Shown piece after piece: positions 42,344-50,925 of a stretch of 64,000 nucleotides of DNA (its first letter is position 1; every line of letters begins with the position of its first letter). Source of the stretch: Pseudomonas citronellolis (lineage in GTDB: Bacteria > Pseudomonadota > Gammaproteobacteria > Pseudomonadales > Pseudomonadaceae); assembly GCF_900112375.1 (NCBI RefSeq), contig NZ_FOLS01000008.1:149285-213284 (forward strand), read 5' to 3'. Under the pieces are notes generated by a model that had not been told where the DNA came from, did no database searches, and saw only the letters and a program-made list of their open reading frames with translations. Position numbers and translations under genes: made by a program.

Positions 42344-45300
42344 TCAGCGCTGCGGCGGCAGCAGCAGGCCGCCGCGGGCCTGGCGCCAGGCGCGGAAGCT
42401 GGCGGCCAGGCGCGAGAACCACAGGTAGATCACCGGCGTGGTGTACAGCGTCAGTACCTGCGACACCAGCAGGCCGCCGACGATGGCGATGCCCAGCGGC
42501 TGGCGCAGCTCGGCGCCGGAGCCGGTGCCCAGGGCCAGCGGCAGGGCGCCGAACAGCGCCGCCAGGGTGGTCATGAGGATCGGCCGGAAGCGCAGGGTGC
42601 TGCCCTCGATGGTCGCCTGCTCCGGCGTCATGCCGCCGCGTTCGGCCACCAGAGCGAAGTCGATCATCATGATGGCGTTCTTCTTGACGATGCCGATCAG
42701 CAGGATGATGCCGATCATCCCCATCAGCGACAGGTCCTGGCCGCACAGCAGCAGCGCCAGCAGCGCGCCGAGGCCGGCCGAGGGCAGGGTGGAGAGGATC
42801 GACAGCGGCAGCAGCGGGCTCTCGTAGAGCACGCCGAGGACGATGTACACCGTGACCACCGCCGCCAGGATCAGCCACGGCTGGCTGCGCAGCGAGTCCT
42901 GGAAGGCCTGGGCGGTGCCCTGGAAGGTGCCGCTGACGCTGTCCGGCAGGCCGGCCTGGCGGGTGGCCTGCTGGATGGCGGCGACCGCGTCGCCCAGGGC
43001 GTAGCCCGGCGCCAGGTTGAACGACAGGGTGACCGCCGGGAACAGCCCCTGGTGGTTGATGGTGATGGGCGCCAGGTCCGGCTCCAGGCGGCCGAGCACG
43101 CTCAGCGGCACCAGCTCGCCGGTCAGGCTGGAGCGCGCGTAGAGGTGCTTGAGGCTTTCCTCCGACACCTGCCAGCGCGGGTCCAGTTCGAGGATCACGT
43201 GGTACTGGTCCAGCGCGGTGAACAGCGTCGCCACCTGGCGCTGGCCGAAGGCGTCGTAGAGCACGTCGTCGATGGCCTGCACGTTCACGCCCAGGCGCGC
43301 GGCGCTGTCGCGGTCGATGTGCAGGGTGGCGCGCGGCGCCGCCTGCTGCTGGTCGGTGGCCACGTCGCGCAGTTGCGGCAACTGCTTCAGGCGCGCCAGC
43401 AGCACCGCGGCCCAGTGGTCCAGTTCGTGGCTGTCCGGGTCCTGCAGGGTGTACTGGAACTGCGTCTTGCTCGGCCGTCCGCCGATCTGCACGTCCTGGC
43501 GGATCTGCATGTACAGGGCGATGCCCGGCACCGCGGCCAGTTCGCGCTTGAGCCGCGCCACCACCTGGTCGGCCTTGGCCGCGCGCTGCTCGTAGGGCTT
43601 GAGGTTGATCATCACCCGGCCCTGGCTGAGGGTGGGGTTGGGGCCGATCCAGTAGTAGACGTTGGCCACGTCCGGGTCGCGCTGGATCACCTCGCTGAGC
43701 GCAGCCATGCGTGCGCGCATCGCGGCGAAGGAAATGTCCGCGTTGGCCTCGGCCACGCCCATGATCACGCCGGTGTCCTGCTGCGGGAAGAAGCCCTTGG
43801 GCACCTCGACGTAGAGCACGGCGGTGACCAGCAGGGTGAGCAGCGCCACCGCCAGGGTCAGGCGCTCGTGGCGCAGCACGCGGCGCAGGCTGCGCCGGTA
43901 GCCGTCGAGCAGGGCGTCGAAGGTGCGCTCGCTCCATTGCAGGAAGCGGTTCTGCACGCCGTGCAGGTCGTGGCGGATGAACCAGGCGCAGAGCATTGGC
44001 GTGACCGTCAGCGAAACTACCCCGGACATCACCACCGCCACGCTCACGGTCACCGCGAACTCGCGCAGCAGGCGGCCGATCACCCCGCCCATGAACAGGA
44101 TGGGGATGAACACCGCCACCAGCGAGACGGTCATGGAGACGATGGTGAAGGCCACCTCGGCGGTGCCTTCGATGGCGGCCTGCAGCGGCGGCTTGTGCAT
44201 CTCCAGGTGGCGGATGATGTTCTCCATCACCACGATGGCGTCGTCCACCACGAAGCCCACGGCGATGCTCAGCGCCATGATCGACAGGTTGTCCAGGCTG
44301 TAGCCCAGCACGTACATGGCCGCGAAGGTGGCCACCAGCGACAGCGGGATGGTCAGCGCCGGGATCACAGTGGCGCTGACGTTGCGCAGGAACACGAAGA
44401 CCACCGCCACCACCAGGACGATGGACAGCAGCAGGTTGAACTGCACTTCGTCGATGGAGGCGTCGATGGTCTGGGTGCGGTCGCCCACCAGGTTCACTTT
44501 CACGTCGCGCGGCAGTTGCGCGATCAGCGCCGGCAGGCGGTCCTTGATCGCCTGGGTCACCGCCAGCACGTTGTAGCCGGGCTGCTTGTGGATGTCGACG
44601 ATCACCGTCGGCCGGCCCTGCAGGCCGGCGGCCTGGCGCACGTCCTCGGCGCCGTCGATCACCGTGCCCAGGTCGCTGATGCGGATCGGCACGCCGTTGC
44701 GGTAGGCGATCACCAGCGAGCCGTACTGCGCGGCGCGGGTGAGCTGGTCGGTGGTGTCGAGAGTCACCGCGCGCTCGGCACCGTCGAGGTTGCCTTTGGG
44801 CGCATCCACAGTGGCGTTGCCCAGCACCTCGCGCACGTCATCCAGAGTCAGGCCACGGGCGGCCAGGGCGTCCGGGTCGATGCGCACGCGCACCGCCGGG
44901 CGCTGCTCGCCGTGGAAGTCCACCAGGCCGACGCCGGGAATCTGCGACAGCTGCTGGCCGAGGTAGTCGTCGGCGTAGCGGTCCAGCTCTGGCAGGGTGC
45001 GGGTGGACGAGGTCAGGGCGAGGGAGAGGAAGGTGAATTCCGCCGGGTTGACCTTGTGGAAGGTCGGCGGCGCCGGCAGGTTCTTCGGTAGGTTACCGCC
45101 GGCGGCGTTGATCGCCGTCTGCACGTCCTGGGCGGCGCCGTCGATGTTGCGCTCCAGGTCGAACTGCAGGGTGATCTGCGTCAGCCCGAGAGAGCTGGCG
45201 GAGGTCATCTGGGTGACCCCGGGAACGCTGGCGAAGGCCCGCTCCAGCGGCGTGGCCACGGAAGACGCCATGGTCTCGGCGCTGGCGCCGGGCAGTTTGG

Positions 45301-45445
45301 CCTGCACCTGGATGGTCGGCATGTCCACCTGCGGCAGCGGCGCCACCGGCAGCAGGAAGTAGGCGGCGGCGCCGAGCAGCAGCACGCCCAGGGCCAGCAG
45401 GGTGGTAGCCACCCGGCGGCGGATGAAGGGTTCGGAGAGGGTCAT
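42344..45445 (-). CDS. RND multidrug efflux pump, inner-membrane subunit (MdtB/MdtC/MuxB-like)
   Basis: The 1,033-residue HAE1-type transporter has an N-terminal membrane helix (TTLLALGVLLLGAAAYFLLP), the periplasmic porter domain and the helix-4 proton-relay pair Asp-Asp in VGFVVDDAIVVMENI. A GIVKKNAIMMIDFAL segment and a C-terminal membrane half follow. It is translationally coupled to the adaptor upstream (ATGA). MdtBC and MuxBC use two different pumps, but only one pump gene is present here. The product should export drugs or lipophilic metabolites with the adaptor and outer-membrane factor. Confidence 0.93.
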   Translation of the reverse strand: MTLSEPFIRRRVATTLLALGVLLLGAAAYFLLPVAPLPQVDMPTIQVQAKLPGASAETMASSVATPLERAFASVPGVTQMTSASSLGLTQITLQFDLERNIDGAAQDVQTAINAAGGNLPKNLPAPPTFHKVNPAEFTFLSLALTSSTRTLPELDRYADDYLGQQLSQIPGVGLVDFHGEQRPAVRVRIDPDALAARGLTLDDVREVLGNATVDAPKGNLDGAERAVTLDTTDQLTRAAQYGSLVIAYRNGVPIRISDLGTVIDGAEDVRQAAGLQGRPTVIVDIHKQPGYNVLAVTQAIKDRLPALIAQLPRDVKVNLVGDRTQTIDASIDEVQFNLLLSIVLVVAVVFVFLRNVSATVIPALTIPLSLVATFAAMYVLGYSLDNLSIMALSIAVGFVVDDAIVVMENIIRHLEMHKPPLQAAIEGTAEVAFTIVSMTVSLVAVFIPILFMGGVIGRLLREFAVTVSVAVVMSGVVSLTVTPMLCAWFIRHDLHGVQNRFLQWSERTFDALLDGYRRSLRRVLRHERLTLAVALLTLLVTAVLYVEVPKGFFPQQDTGVIMGVAEANADISFAAMRARMAALSEVIQRDPDVANVYYWIGPNPTLSQGRVMINLKPYEQRAAKADQVVARLKRELAAVPGIALYMQIRQDVQIGGRPSKTQFQYTLQDPDSHELDHWAAVLLARLKQLPQLRDVATDQQQAAPRATLHIDRDSAARLGVNVQAIDDVLYDAFGQRQVATLFTALDQYHVILELDPRWQVSEESLKHLYARSSLTGELVPLSVLGRLEPDLAPITINHQGLFPAVTLSFNLAPGYALGDAVAAIQQATRQAGLPDSVSGTFQGTAQAFQDSLRSQPWLILAAVVTVYIVLGVLYESPLLPLSILSTLPSAGLGALLALLLCGQDLSLMGMIGIILLIGIVKKNAIMMIDFALVAERGGMTPEQATIEGSTLRFRPILMTTLAALFGALPLALGTGSGAELRQPLGIAIVGGLLVSQVLTLYTTPVIYLWFSRLAASFRAWRQARGGLLLPPQR

Positions 45446-46608
45446 TGGCGCTGCTCCGCGCTGGCGGTCTGCCGCGCGTCTGCCAGGGCCGCGACCTTCA
45501 GCCCTGGGGCCAGGCGGTACTGGCCGCCGGTGACCACGGTTTCGCCGGGCGCCAGGCCCTGGTGGATCCACTGCAGGCCATCGACCACCGCGCCGGCCTT
45601 CACCTCGCGCACCTGGGCCTGCTGGTCGCGCCCCACCACGTACACGAAGCTGCCCTGCGGGCCTTGCTGCACGGCGCTGGCCGGCACTACGGTGGCGGCC
45701 TTTTCGGTGCGCAGCAGCAGGCGCACGCTGAGCAGTTCGCCGGGCCAGAGCTTGCCGTCGGCGTTGGCGAAGTCGGCCTTGAACAGGATCTGCCCGTTGC
45801 CGCTGGAGACCTGGCTGTCGATGAAGCTCAGCCGCCCCGTGGCGATGTGCTGGCGGCCGTCACGGCTCAGCGCCTCGACCTGCAGCGGCTGCCCGGCGTT
45901 GGCCTGCAGCACTTCGGCCAGGTCCTCCTGGGGCAGGCTGAAGGCCAGGGAAATGGGCGCCATCTGGGTGAGCGTCAGCAGGCCGGTGTTGTCGCTGGCG
46001 TGGACGATGCTGCCGGCGTCCACCAGGCGCTGCCCGGTGCGCCCGGCGAAGGGCGCGGCGATGCGGGTGTAGCCGAGCTGCAGTTGGGCGGTGTCCAGCG
46101 CCGCCTGGTCGGCCTGGATCGTGGCCTGCAGGGTGGCCACCTGGCCGCGCAGGGTGTCCACGTCCTGGCTCGGCCCGGCATGGGCGGCGGCCAGCTTGCT
46201 GGCGCGTTCGAGGTTGACCTTGGCCACCGCCAGCTGCGCTTCGTCGCGCGCCTTGTTGGCCTTGGCCTGCAGCACCTGGGCGGCATAGGGGCGCGGGTCG
46301 ATCTCGGCGAGCAACTGCCCGGCCTTGACCATCTGGCCCTCCTGGAAGTGCAACTGTTGCAGCTCGCCGTCCACCCGCACCTTGATGTCCACCGCGTTCA
46401 GCGCCTGCACCGTGCCGATGGTCTGCAGCCAGATCGGCAGGTCGCGCTGGTCGGCTACGCCCAGGCTCACGGGCACCGGCGCCTCGGCCGGTTTGGCCGT
46501 CGTGGTGGCGGAGAAGTGGCGCCAGGCGAAGACGGCCAGCGCCACGGCCAGGAAGAGGAACGCCAGGCGCCAGTAGCGCCGCTGGGAGGAGGGCTGGGAC
46601 GGGCTCAC
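45442..46608 (-). CDS. RND efflux periplasmic adaptor (MdtA/MuxA-like membrane fusion protein)
   Basis: The 388-residue adaptor has an N-terminal membrane anchor (LAFLFLAVALAVFAW), a lipoyl half-motif (DIKVRVDGELQQLHFQEGQMVKAGQLLAEIDPRPY), a helical hairpin and a second lipoyl half (YTRIAAPFAGRTGQRLVDAG). There is no lipobox Cys. It overlaps both neighbours by 4 bases, giving a coupled three-gene operon. It links the inner pump to the outer-membrane channel. Confidence 0.93.
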   Translation of the reverse strand: MSPSQPSSQRRYWRLAFLFLAVALAVFAWRHFSATTTAKPAEAPVPVSLGVADQRDLPIWLQTIGTVQALNAVDIKVRVDGELQQLHFQEGQMVKAGQLLAEIDPRPYAAQVLQAKANKARDEAQLAVAKVNLERASKLAAAHAGPSQDVDTLRGQVATLQATIQADQAALDTAQLQLGYTRIAAPFAGRTGQRLVDAGSIVHASDNTGLLTLTQMAPISLAFSLPQEDLAEVLQANAGQPLQVEALSRDGRQHIATGRLSFIDSQVSSGNGQILFKADFANADGKLWPGELLSVRLLLRTEKAATVVPASAVQQGPQGSFVYVVGRDQQAQVREVKAGAVVDGLQWIHQGLAPGETVVTGGQYRLAPGLKVAALADARQTASAEQRQ

Positions 46609-48008
46609 GGTCGAATCGCCTGTGCGGAAGGTTGATTGCTGGCCAGCTCGGCGCCCGCCGGTGCCTGGAAGCCGCCGCCGAGCGCGCGGTTCAGGCCGAC
46701 GGAGGCCTGCAGGCGTTGCAGGCGCACCTGCAGCAGGCTGTCCTCGGCCTGGTACAGGGTGCGCTGCACGGTCAGCAGGGTGAGGAAGTCGGTGCTGCCC
46801 AGGCGATAGCGCACCTGGGCCAGGTCGGCGGCCTTGCGCGCCGAATCCACGGCGGCCTGGTCGATGCGCTGGGTCTGCGCCAGGCGGGCGTTGGCGCTGA
46901 GCTGTGTCTCCACGTCCTGCAGGGCCTGGAGCACGTTCTGCCGGTAGTCGGCGACCAGCTCGCGGGCGTGGGCGCGGTCGGCCTGCAACTGACCTTCCAG
47001 CAGGCCGCCGTCGAACAGCGGCTGGCTGAGGCTGGCGGCCAGCTGCCAGAGCCCGCCGCCGGTATGCACGTCACTGCCGGCGAGGGCGCCCAGGGAGATG
47101 TTCGGCAGGAAGGCCGCGCGCGCCGCGCCGACATCGAAGTTGGCCGAGACCAGCCGCGCCTCGGCGGCCTGGATATCCGGCCGCTGGCTCAGCAGGCTGG
47201 CCGGCAGCCCGGCGCGCGCCTCGGGCAGCTGGACGCCGTCCAGGCCGCTGTGCTGCAGGGCGAAGCCCTCGGGCGCGGTGCCCACCAGCACCGCCAACTG
47301 GTAGAGCGCGGCGTCGCGCTGCTGGGCCAGGACGCTGACGTTGGCCTGGAAGTTCTGCAGGGCGTTGCGTTGCTGCTCCACCTCCAGGTCGGAGGAAGAG
47401 CCCAGGCGCGACTGCGTCTGCACCAGTTGCAGGATGTTCTCGGCGTCGCTGGCGATGCGCTTGGCCACGGCCAGGCGCTCGTCCAGCGAGAGCACCTGGA
47501 AGTAGCTGTCGGCGATATCCGCCTGCAGGCCGATGCGCGCCGTCTCCAGGTCGTAGGCCGTGGCTTGGGCCAGCGCCGTGGCGGAATTGGCCAGGGCGCG
47601 GTTGCGGCCCCAGAAGTCCAACTCGTAGCTGGCCTGGGCGTAGAGGTCGTGGGCGTTCTTGCTGCTGTCGTGATCGTGGACGTAGCTGCCGCCCAGGCTC
47701 AGGTCCGGGTACAGCGCGGCCCCGGTGACGCGGGCACTGGCCCGGGCCTGGTCGACCCGCGCCACCGCTGCCTGCAGAGTGAGGCTGTCGCTGCCGGCGC
47801 GCTGGATCAGGCTGTCCAGCTCGGCGCTGGCATAGTCCTTCCACCACTGCTGCGGCATCTGGGCGGCGGGCGCGGCGGCATTGTCCCAGTGGCTGGCGAC
47901 GGGCACGCCGGGCCGCTGGTACTGCGGCACCAGCGAACAAGCCCCGAGCAGGGCCAGGGAAAGGGCGGCGGCCAGCCGGGGCAGGGCGCCGGCGGTGGTT
48001 GGGGGCAT
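46605..48008 (-). CDS. Outer-membrane efflux lipoprotein (OprM/NodT family)
   Basis: The 467-residue protein has a lipoprotein signal with LLGACS, then YQRPGVPVASHWD, two OEP repeats with coiled-coil hairpins and SLGSSSDLEVEQQRNALQ and YRLGSTDFLTLLTVQRTLYQAEDSLLQVR. These are typical of NodT-type channels. It is the first gene of the operon, an unusual order, since OM factors commonly come last in Pseudomonas RND operons. The promoter lies in 48009-48120. Confidence 0.93.
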   Translation of the reverse strand: MPPTTAGALPRLAAALSLALLGACSLVPQYQRPGVPVASHWDNAAAPAAQMPQQWWKDYASAELDSLIQRAGSDSLTLQAAVARVDQARASARVTGAALYPDLSLGGSYVHDHDSSKNAHDLYAQASYELDFWGRNRALANSATALAQATAYDLETARIGLQADIADSYFQVLSLDERLAVAKRIASDAENILQLVQTQSRLGSSSDLEVEQQRNALQNFQANVSVLAQQRDAALYQLAVLVGTAPEGFALQHSGLDGVQLPEARAGLPASLLSQRPDIQAAEARLVSANFDVGAARAAFLPNISLGALAGSDVHTGGGLWQLAASLSQPLFDGGLLEGQLQADRAHARELVADYRQNVLQALQDVETQLSANARLAQTQRIDQAAVDSARKAADLAQVRYRLGSTDFLTLLTVQRTLYQAEDSLLQVRLQRLQASVGLNRALGGGFQAPAGAELASNQPSAQAIRP

Positions 48009-48188
48009 GGGTTCGTCCTTCTGCGTCCCGCGTGCTGCGGGCTGCTGTGATGGACGACCTTAGCGCCGGGCAGCTACCGGGCGGTTCTTCCCAAGCTGAA
48101 TAAAAGTTTAGGTGGCGCTTGGGAGGTTTCCGATTGGCTTTGCGGCTTTTGCCTAACCGTTGGCTGACAACTCCAGAGTTTTGCCGGT

Positions 48189-48207
48189 TGTACCGTGACG
48201 CGGTACA
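48189..48207 (+). promoter_or_regulatory. Palindromic operator of the HigBA pair
   Basis: TGTACCG, TGACG, CGGTACA forms a perfect 7-bp inverted repeat 24 bases before the toxin start. Its place over the promoter fits autoregulation by the HigA antitoxin. Confidence 0.65.
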
Positions 48208-48230
48208 TTTCCCTTCAAGGAAGCCGGCCC

Positions 48231-48527
48231 ATGATCGGGAGTTTCAGGGAGGCGTGGCTGGAAGCGTTCTTCGTGCGGGACAGGATGCCGCGGCAGATTC
48301 CCGCGGATATCCAGGAGCGCCTGTTCCGCAAGCTGCAGATGCTCGACGACGCCACCACGGACGCGGACTTGCGTAGCCCACCCAGCAACCATTTCGAGCG
48401 CTTGCAGGGGCGCCTGCGGGCATACCACTCGATCCGGGTGAATCGCCAATGGCGCCTGGTCTTTCATTGGGATGGCGAAAAAGGCGAAGCCTCGGACGTC
48501 TACCTCGACAACCATTCGTACCGATGA
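48231..48527 (+). CDS. higB: HigB-type toxin (RelE superfamily)
   Basis: The 98-residue protein has the HigB pattern FREAWLEAFFVRDRMPRQIPADIQERLFRKLQMLDDA, PSNHFERLQGRLRAYHSIRVNRQWRLVFHW and DVYLDNHSYR. These ribosome-dependent mRNases have toxin-first operons, as here. ATG 48231 follows AAGGAAG; an in-frame start upstream lies inside the operator palindrome and is rejected. The stop overlaps the antitoxin start. Confidence 0.9.
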   Translation: MIGSFREAWLEAFFVRDRMPRQIPADIQERLFRKLQMLDDATTDADLRSPPSNHFERLQGRLRAYHSIRVNRQWRLVFHWDGEKGEASDVYLDNHSYR

Positions 48528-48844
48528 GGTGCAACGTGATCATCACCGAACGCAAGCCGGTCAGCGTCGGCGAGGTGCTCAGCAGCGAGTTCCTCGATCC
48601 GCTAGGCCTGACCCAAGGCCGCCTCGCCGAAGCGATGGGGGTGCAGCGCAAGCTGGTCAACGAACTGTGCAACGACCGGCGTGCGGTGACAGCCGATACT
48701 GCGCTGATGCTGGCCCGGGTATTCGGCAACTCTGCGGAGTTCTGGCTCAACCTGCAGCGGCGCAACGACCTGTGGGCGGCGTTGAATTCGCCAGAGCGAC
48801 GTGCCCGCATAGAGCGGGCTCGGCCATTGAATCGGGCGGCCTGA
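48524..48844 (+). CDS. higA: HigA-type antitoxin (XRE HTH)
   Basis: The 106-residue protein has a helix-turn-helix GLTQGRLAEAMGVQRKLVNELCNDRRAVTADTALMLARVFGNSAEFWLNLQ, the signature of the HigA (VapI) family. It begins in the ATGA overlap with the toxin gene; a GTG 12 bases later (48536), closer to GAGGTG, is an alternative start. It should neutralise HigB and bind the palindrome at 48189. Confidence 0.9.
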   Translation: MRCNVIITERKPVSVGEVLSSEFLDPLGLTQGRLAEAMGVQRKLVNELCNDRRAVTADTALMLARVFGNSAEFWLNLQRRNDLWAALNSPERRARIERARPLNRAA

Positions 48845-49447
48845 ATGCCAGGTGTGGTGGAGTTGCGGTCCTCATAGGCACGCTTGCAGGCTGCGCTGAG
48901 GTGTTTTTTGCAGGAGCGGGGGCCCTGCCCGCGATTCGCGCGCAGGGCGCGCTCCTATATGGGAATGGCGCGCGAGCGGACTCTGTCCGCGATCCCGTCG
49001 GCAGGGCCGGTGTTCGGTTGGGGGGACGATGGGTATCGCTTCGCTCAACCCATCCTACGAAAAGCGCCTCGGCGTAGGGCGTATAGCTGCCGCTGCCGGG
49101 TTGCGCGAGCGCCTGGACGCCGGCCTGGAGCGGTGCCAAGGGGCTCTTCGTAGGAGCGAGCTTGCTCGCGAACGGTGCTCACTCGTGGCTACGGTATGTT
49201 GGGGAGGCGCCTTTCCCTCTCCCCAGCCCTCGGCTGTGCGCCCCGCCCTGAAGGGAGAGGGGGCTTGTCCGTGCCGAGAAAGGGCTTGGTGTCATCCGGC
49301 CACTCGGTGCAAGCCGGCTAACGCCGAAACACCAACACACTCCGAACGATCCCCTCTCTCTTCAGGCCATACACCACGCCTAGCCCGGAAACCTTGTTCG
49401 CGAGCAAGCTCGCTCCTACGAAGAGCACCCCGGCACCTCGGCTCCAC
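48845..49447. repeat. Gene-free region of REP and composite repeats
   Basis: About 600 bases with no gene. Contents: a GCAGGAGCGGG...GCGCTCCTAT element (48911-48958), a GCGAGCGGACTC fragment (48971 on), a GATGGGTATCGCTTCGCTCA half repeat (49026-49075) and an outer inverted REP pair. The pair's arms, 49149-49173 and 49396-49420, enclose a composite with CCCTCTCCCCAGCCCTCGGC...GGGAGAGGGGGC. Much the same composite recurs in reverse at 54716-55016 and in part at 63779. Confidence 0.85.
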
Positions 49448-50155
49448 CTATTCCGGCGGCGTTTCGCTGAGCATGTAGCCGGCGCCGGGGACCGTGTGGA
49501 TCAGCGTGCACCCGAAGCCCTGGTCGACCTTCTGCCGCAGGCGGTGGATGTGCTTGTCGATGACGTTGTCGCGCGGGTCGAAGTCGTAGTCCCAGGCGCT
49601 TTCCAGCAGCATGCCGCGGGTCACCACCTGGTCGGCGTGGCGCATGAGTTTTTCCAGGATCAGGAACTCGCGCTGCTGCAGCACGATGCTGTGCCCCTGG
49701 CGCTGGGCCACGCGGCCTTCGCAGTCCAGTTGCAGGTCGCCGACCTGCAGGCGCGCGCCGAGCAGGCGGCGGCCGGGGCGGCGCAGCAGGGCGGCCAGGC
49801 GGGCGTGGACTTCGACGAAGGCGTAGGGCTTGGCCAGGTAGTCGTCGCAGCCGGCCTGCAGGCCCTCGACGCGGTGGTGGGTGGAGGCCAGGGCGCTGAG
49901 CATCAGCACCGGGGTGTCGGAGCCGGCGGAGCGCAGCCGGCGCACCAGTTCCAGGCCGTCCAGGCCGGGCAGGCGGCGGTCCACCACCAGGGCGTCGTAG
50001 AGGTTTTCCAGGGCCAGGTCCAGGCCCTGGACGCCATCGCCCGCGGCGTCGACTATATGGCCGCTCTCGCGCAGGCCCCGCACCAGGTAGCCGGCGGCCT
50101 GCGGGTCGTCTTCGATGACCAGGATTCTCAAGGTTGCACCTAAACTTTTGTTCAT
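49448..50155 (-). CDS. OmpR-family response regulator without adjacent kinase
   Basis: The 235-residue protein has a receiver domain (LVIEDD, phospho-acceptor Asp in LVVDRRLPGLDG, Lys in LAKPYAF) and a winged-helix output domain (LQQREFLILEKLMRHADQVVT, NVIDKHIHRLRQKVDQG, IHTVPGAGYML). It is divergent from a second response regulator at 50236 and the starts are only 80 bases apart. No kinase follows on its strand; the kinase at 50903 sits behind the other regulator. It may share that kinase or be an orphan. Confidence 0.9.
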   Translation of the reverse strand: MNKSLGATLRILVIEDDPQAAGYLVRGLRESGHIVDAAGDGVQGLDLALENLYDALVVDRRLPGLDGLELVRRLRSAGSDTPVLMLSALASTHHRVEGLQAGCDDYLAKPYAFVEVHARLAALLRRPGRRLLGARLQVGDLQLDCEGRVAQRQGHSIVLQQREFLILEKLMRHADQVVTRGMLLESAWDYDFDPRDNVIDKHIHRLRQKVDQGFGCTLIHTVPGAGYMLSETPPE

Positions 50156-50235
50156 CTTGGCGCGAGGCCGACGTTCGCCCGCGCCAGACAAAATATACTG
50201 CCGAACACCTCCCGCCGCCGCCACGGACCGCGCCC

Positions 50236-50925
50236 ATGACCCAGGTTCTCGTCGTCGAAGACGACCCCGCCACCGCCGCCGAGATCAGCGCCGCGCTGCA
50301 CGACCACGGCTACCAGGTCAGCCTGGTCGGCAATGGCCGCGACGGCTTGGTGCGGGCCCTGAGCGAAAGCTTCGCGGTGATCGTCCTCGACCGCATGCTG
50401 CCCGGCGGCATGGACGGCCTGGCCATGCTCACCGCGCTGCGCTCGGCCGGGGTGGAGACGCCGGTGCTGATCTTGAGCGCGCTTTCCGACCTCGACGAAC
50501 GCGTGCGCGGCCTGCGCGCCGGCGGCGACGACTACCTGACCAAACCCTTCGAGTTCATCGAGCTGACCGCCCGCCTGGACGCCCTGACCCGCCGCGCCGC
50601 GCGTGGCGGCGAGGCGCGCGACAGCCGCCTGCGCATCGGCAACCTGGACATCGACCTGCTGCGCCGCTCGGTGCGCCGCGGCGAACGGTCGATCGACCTG
50701 GTGCCGCGCGAGTACCAGTTGCTGGAGTACCTGGCGCGCCACGCCGGGCAGATCGTCACCCGCACCATGCTCTTCGAGGCGGTGTGGAACTACCGCTACG
50801 ACGAGCGCACCAACGTCATCGAGGTGCACATCGGCCGCCTGCGGCGCAAGGTCGACGTGGACGGCGAGCCGCCGATGATCCACACCGTGCGGGGGGCGGG
50901 CTATGTTCTCCGGGCGCCTGAGTGA
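50236..50925 (+). CDS. OmpR-family response regulator
   Basis: The 229-residue protein has LVVEDD, the phospho-acceptor Asp in VLDRMLPGGMDG (one Gly more than the usual LPGMDG), Lys in LTKPFEF and the winged-helix domain (LVPREYQLLEYLARHAGQIVT, NVIEVHIGRLRRKVD, IHTVRGAGYVLR). It overlaps the kinase gene by 23 bases, so the two form a classical pair. The targets are not visible; the RND operon 2 kb upstream is a candidate. Confidence 0.92.
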   Translation: MTQVLVVEDDPATAAEISAALHDHGYQVSLVGNGRDGLVRALSESFAVIVLDRMLPGGMDGLAMLTALRSAGVETPVLILSALSDLDERVRGLRAGGDDYLTKPFEFIELTARLDALTRRAARGGEARDSRLRIGNLDIDLLRRSVRRGERSIDLVPREYQLLEYLARHAGQIVTRTMLFEAVWNYRYDERTNVIEVHIGRLRRKVDVDGEPPMIHTVRGAGYVLRAPE

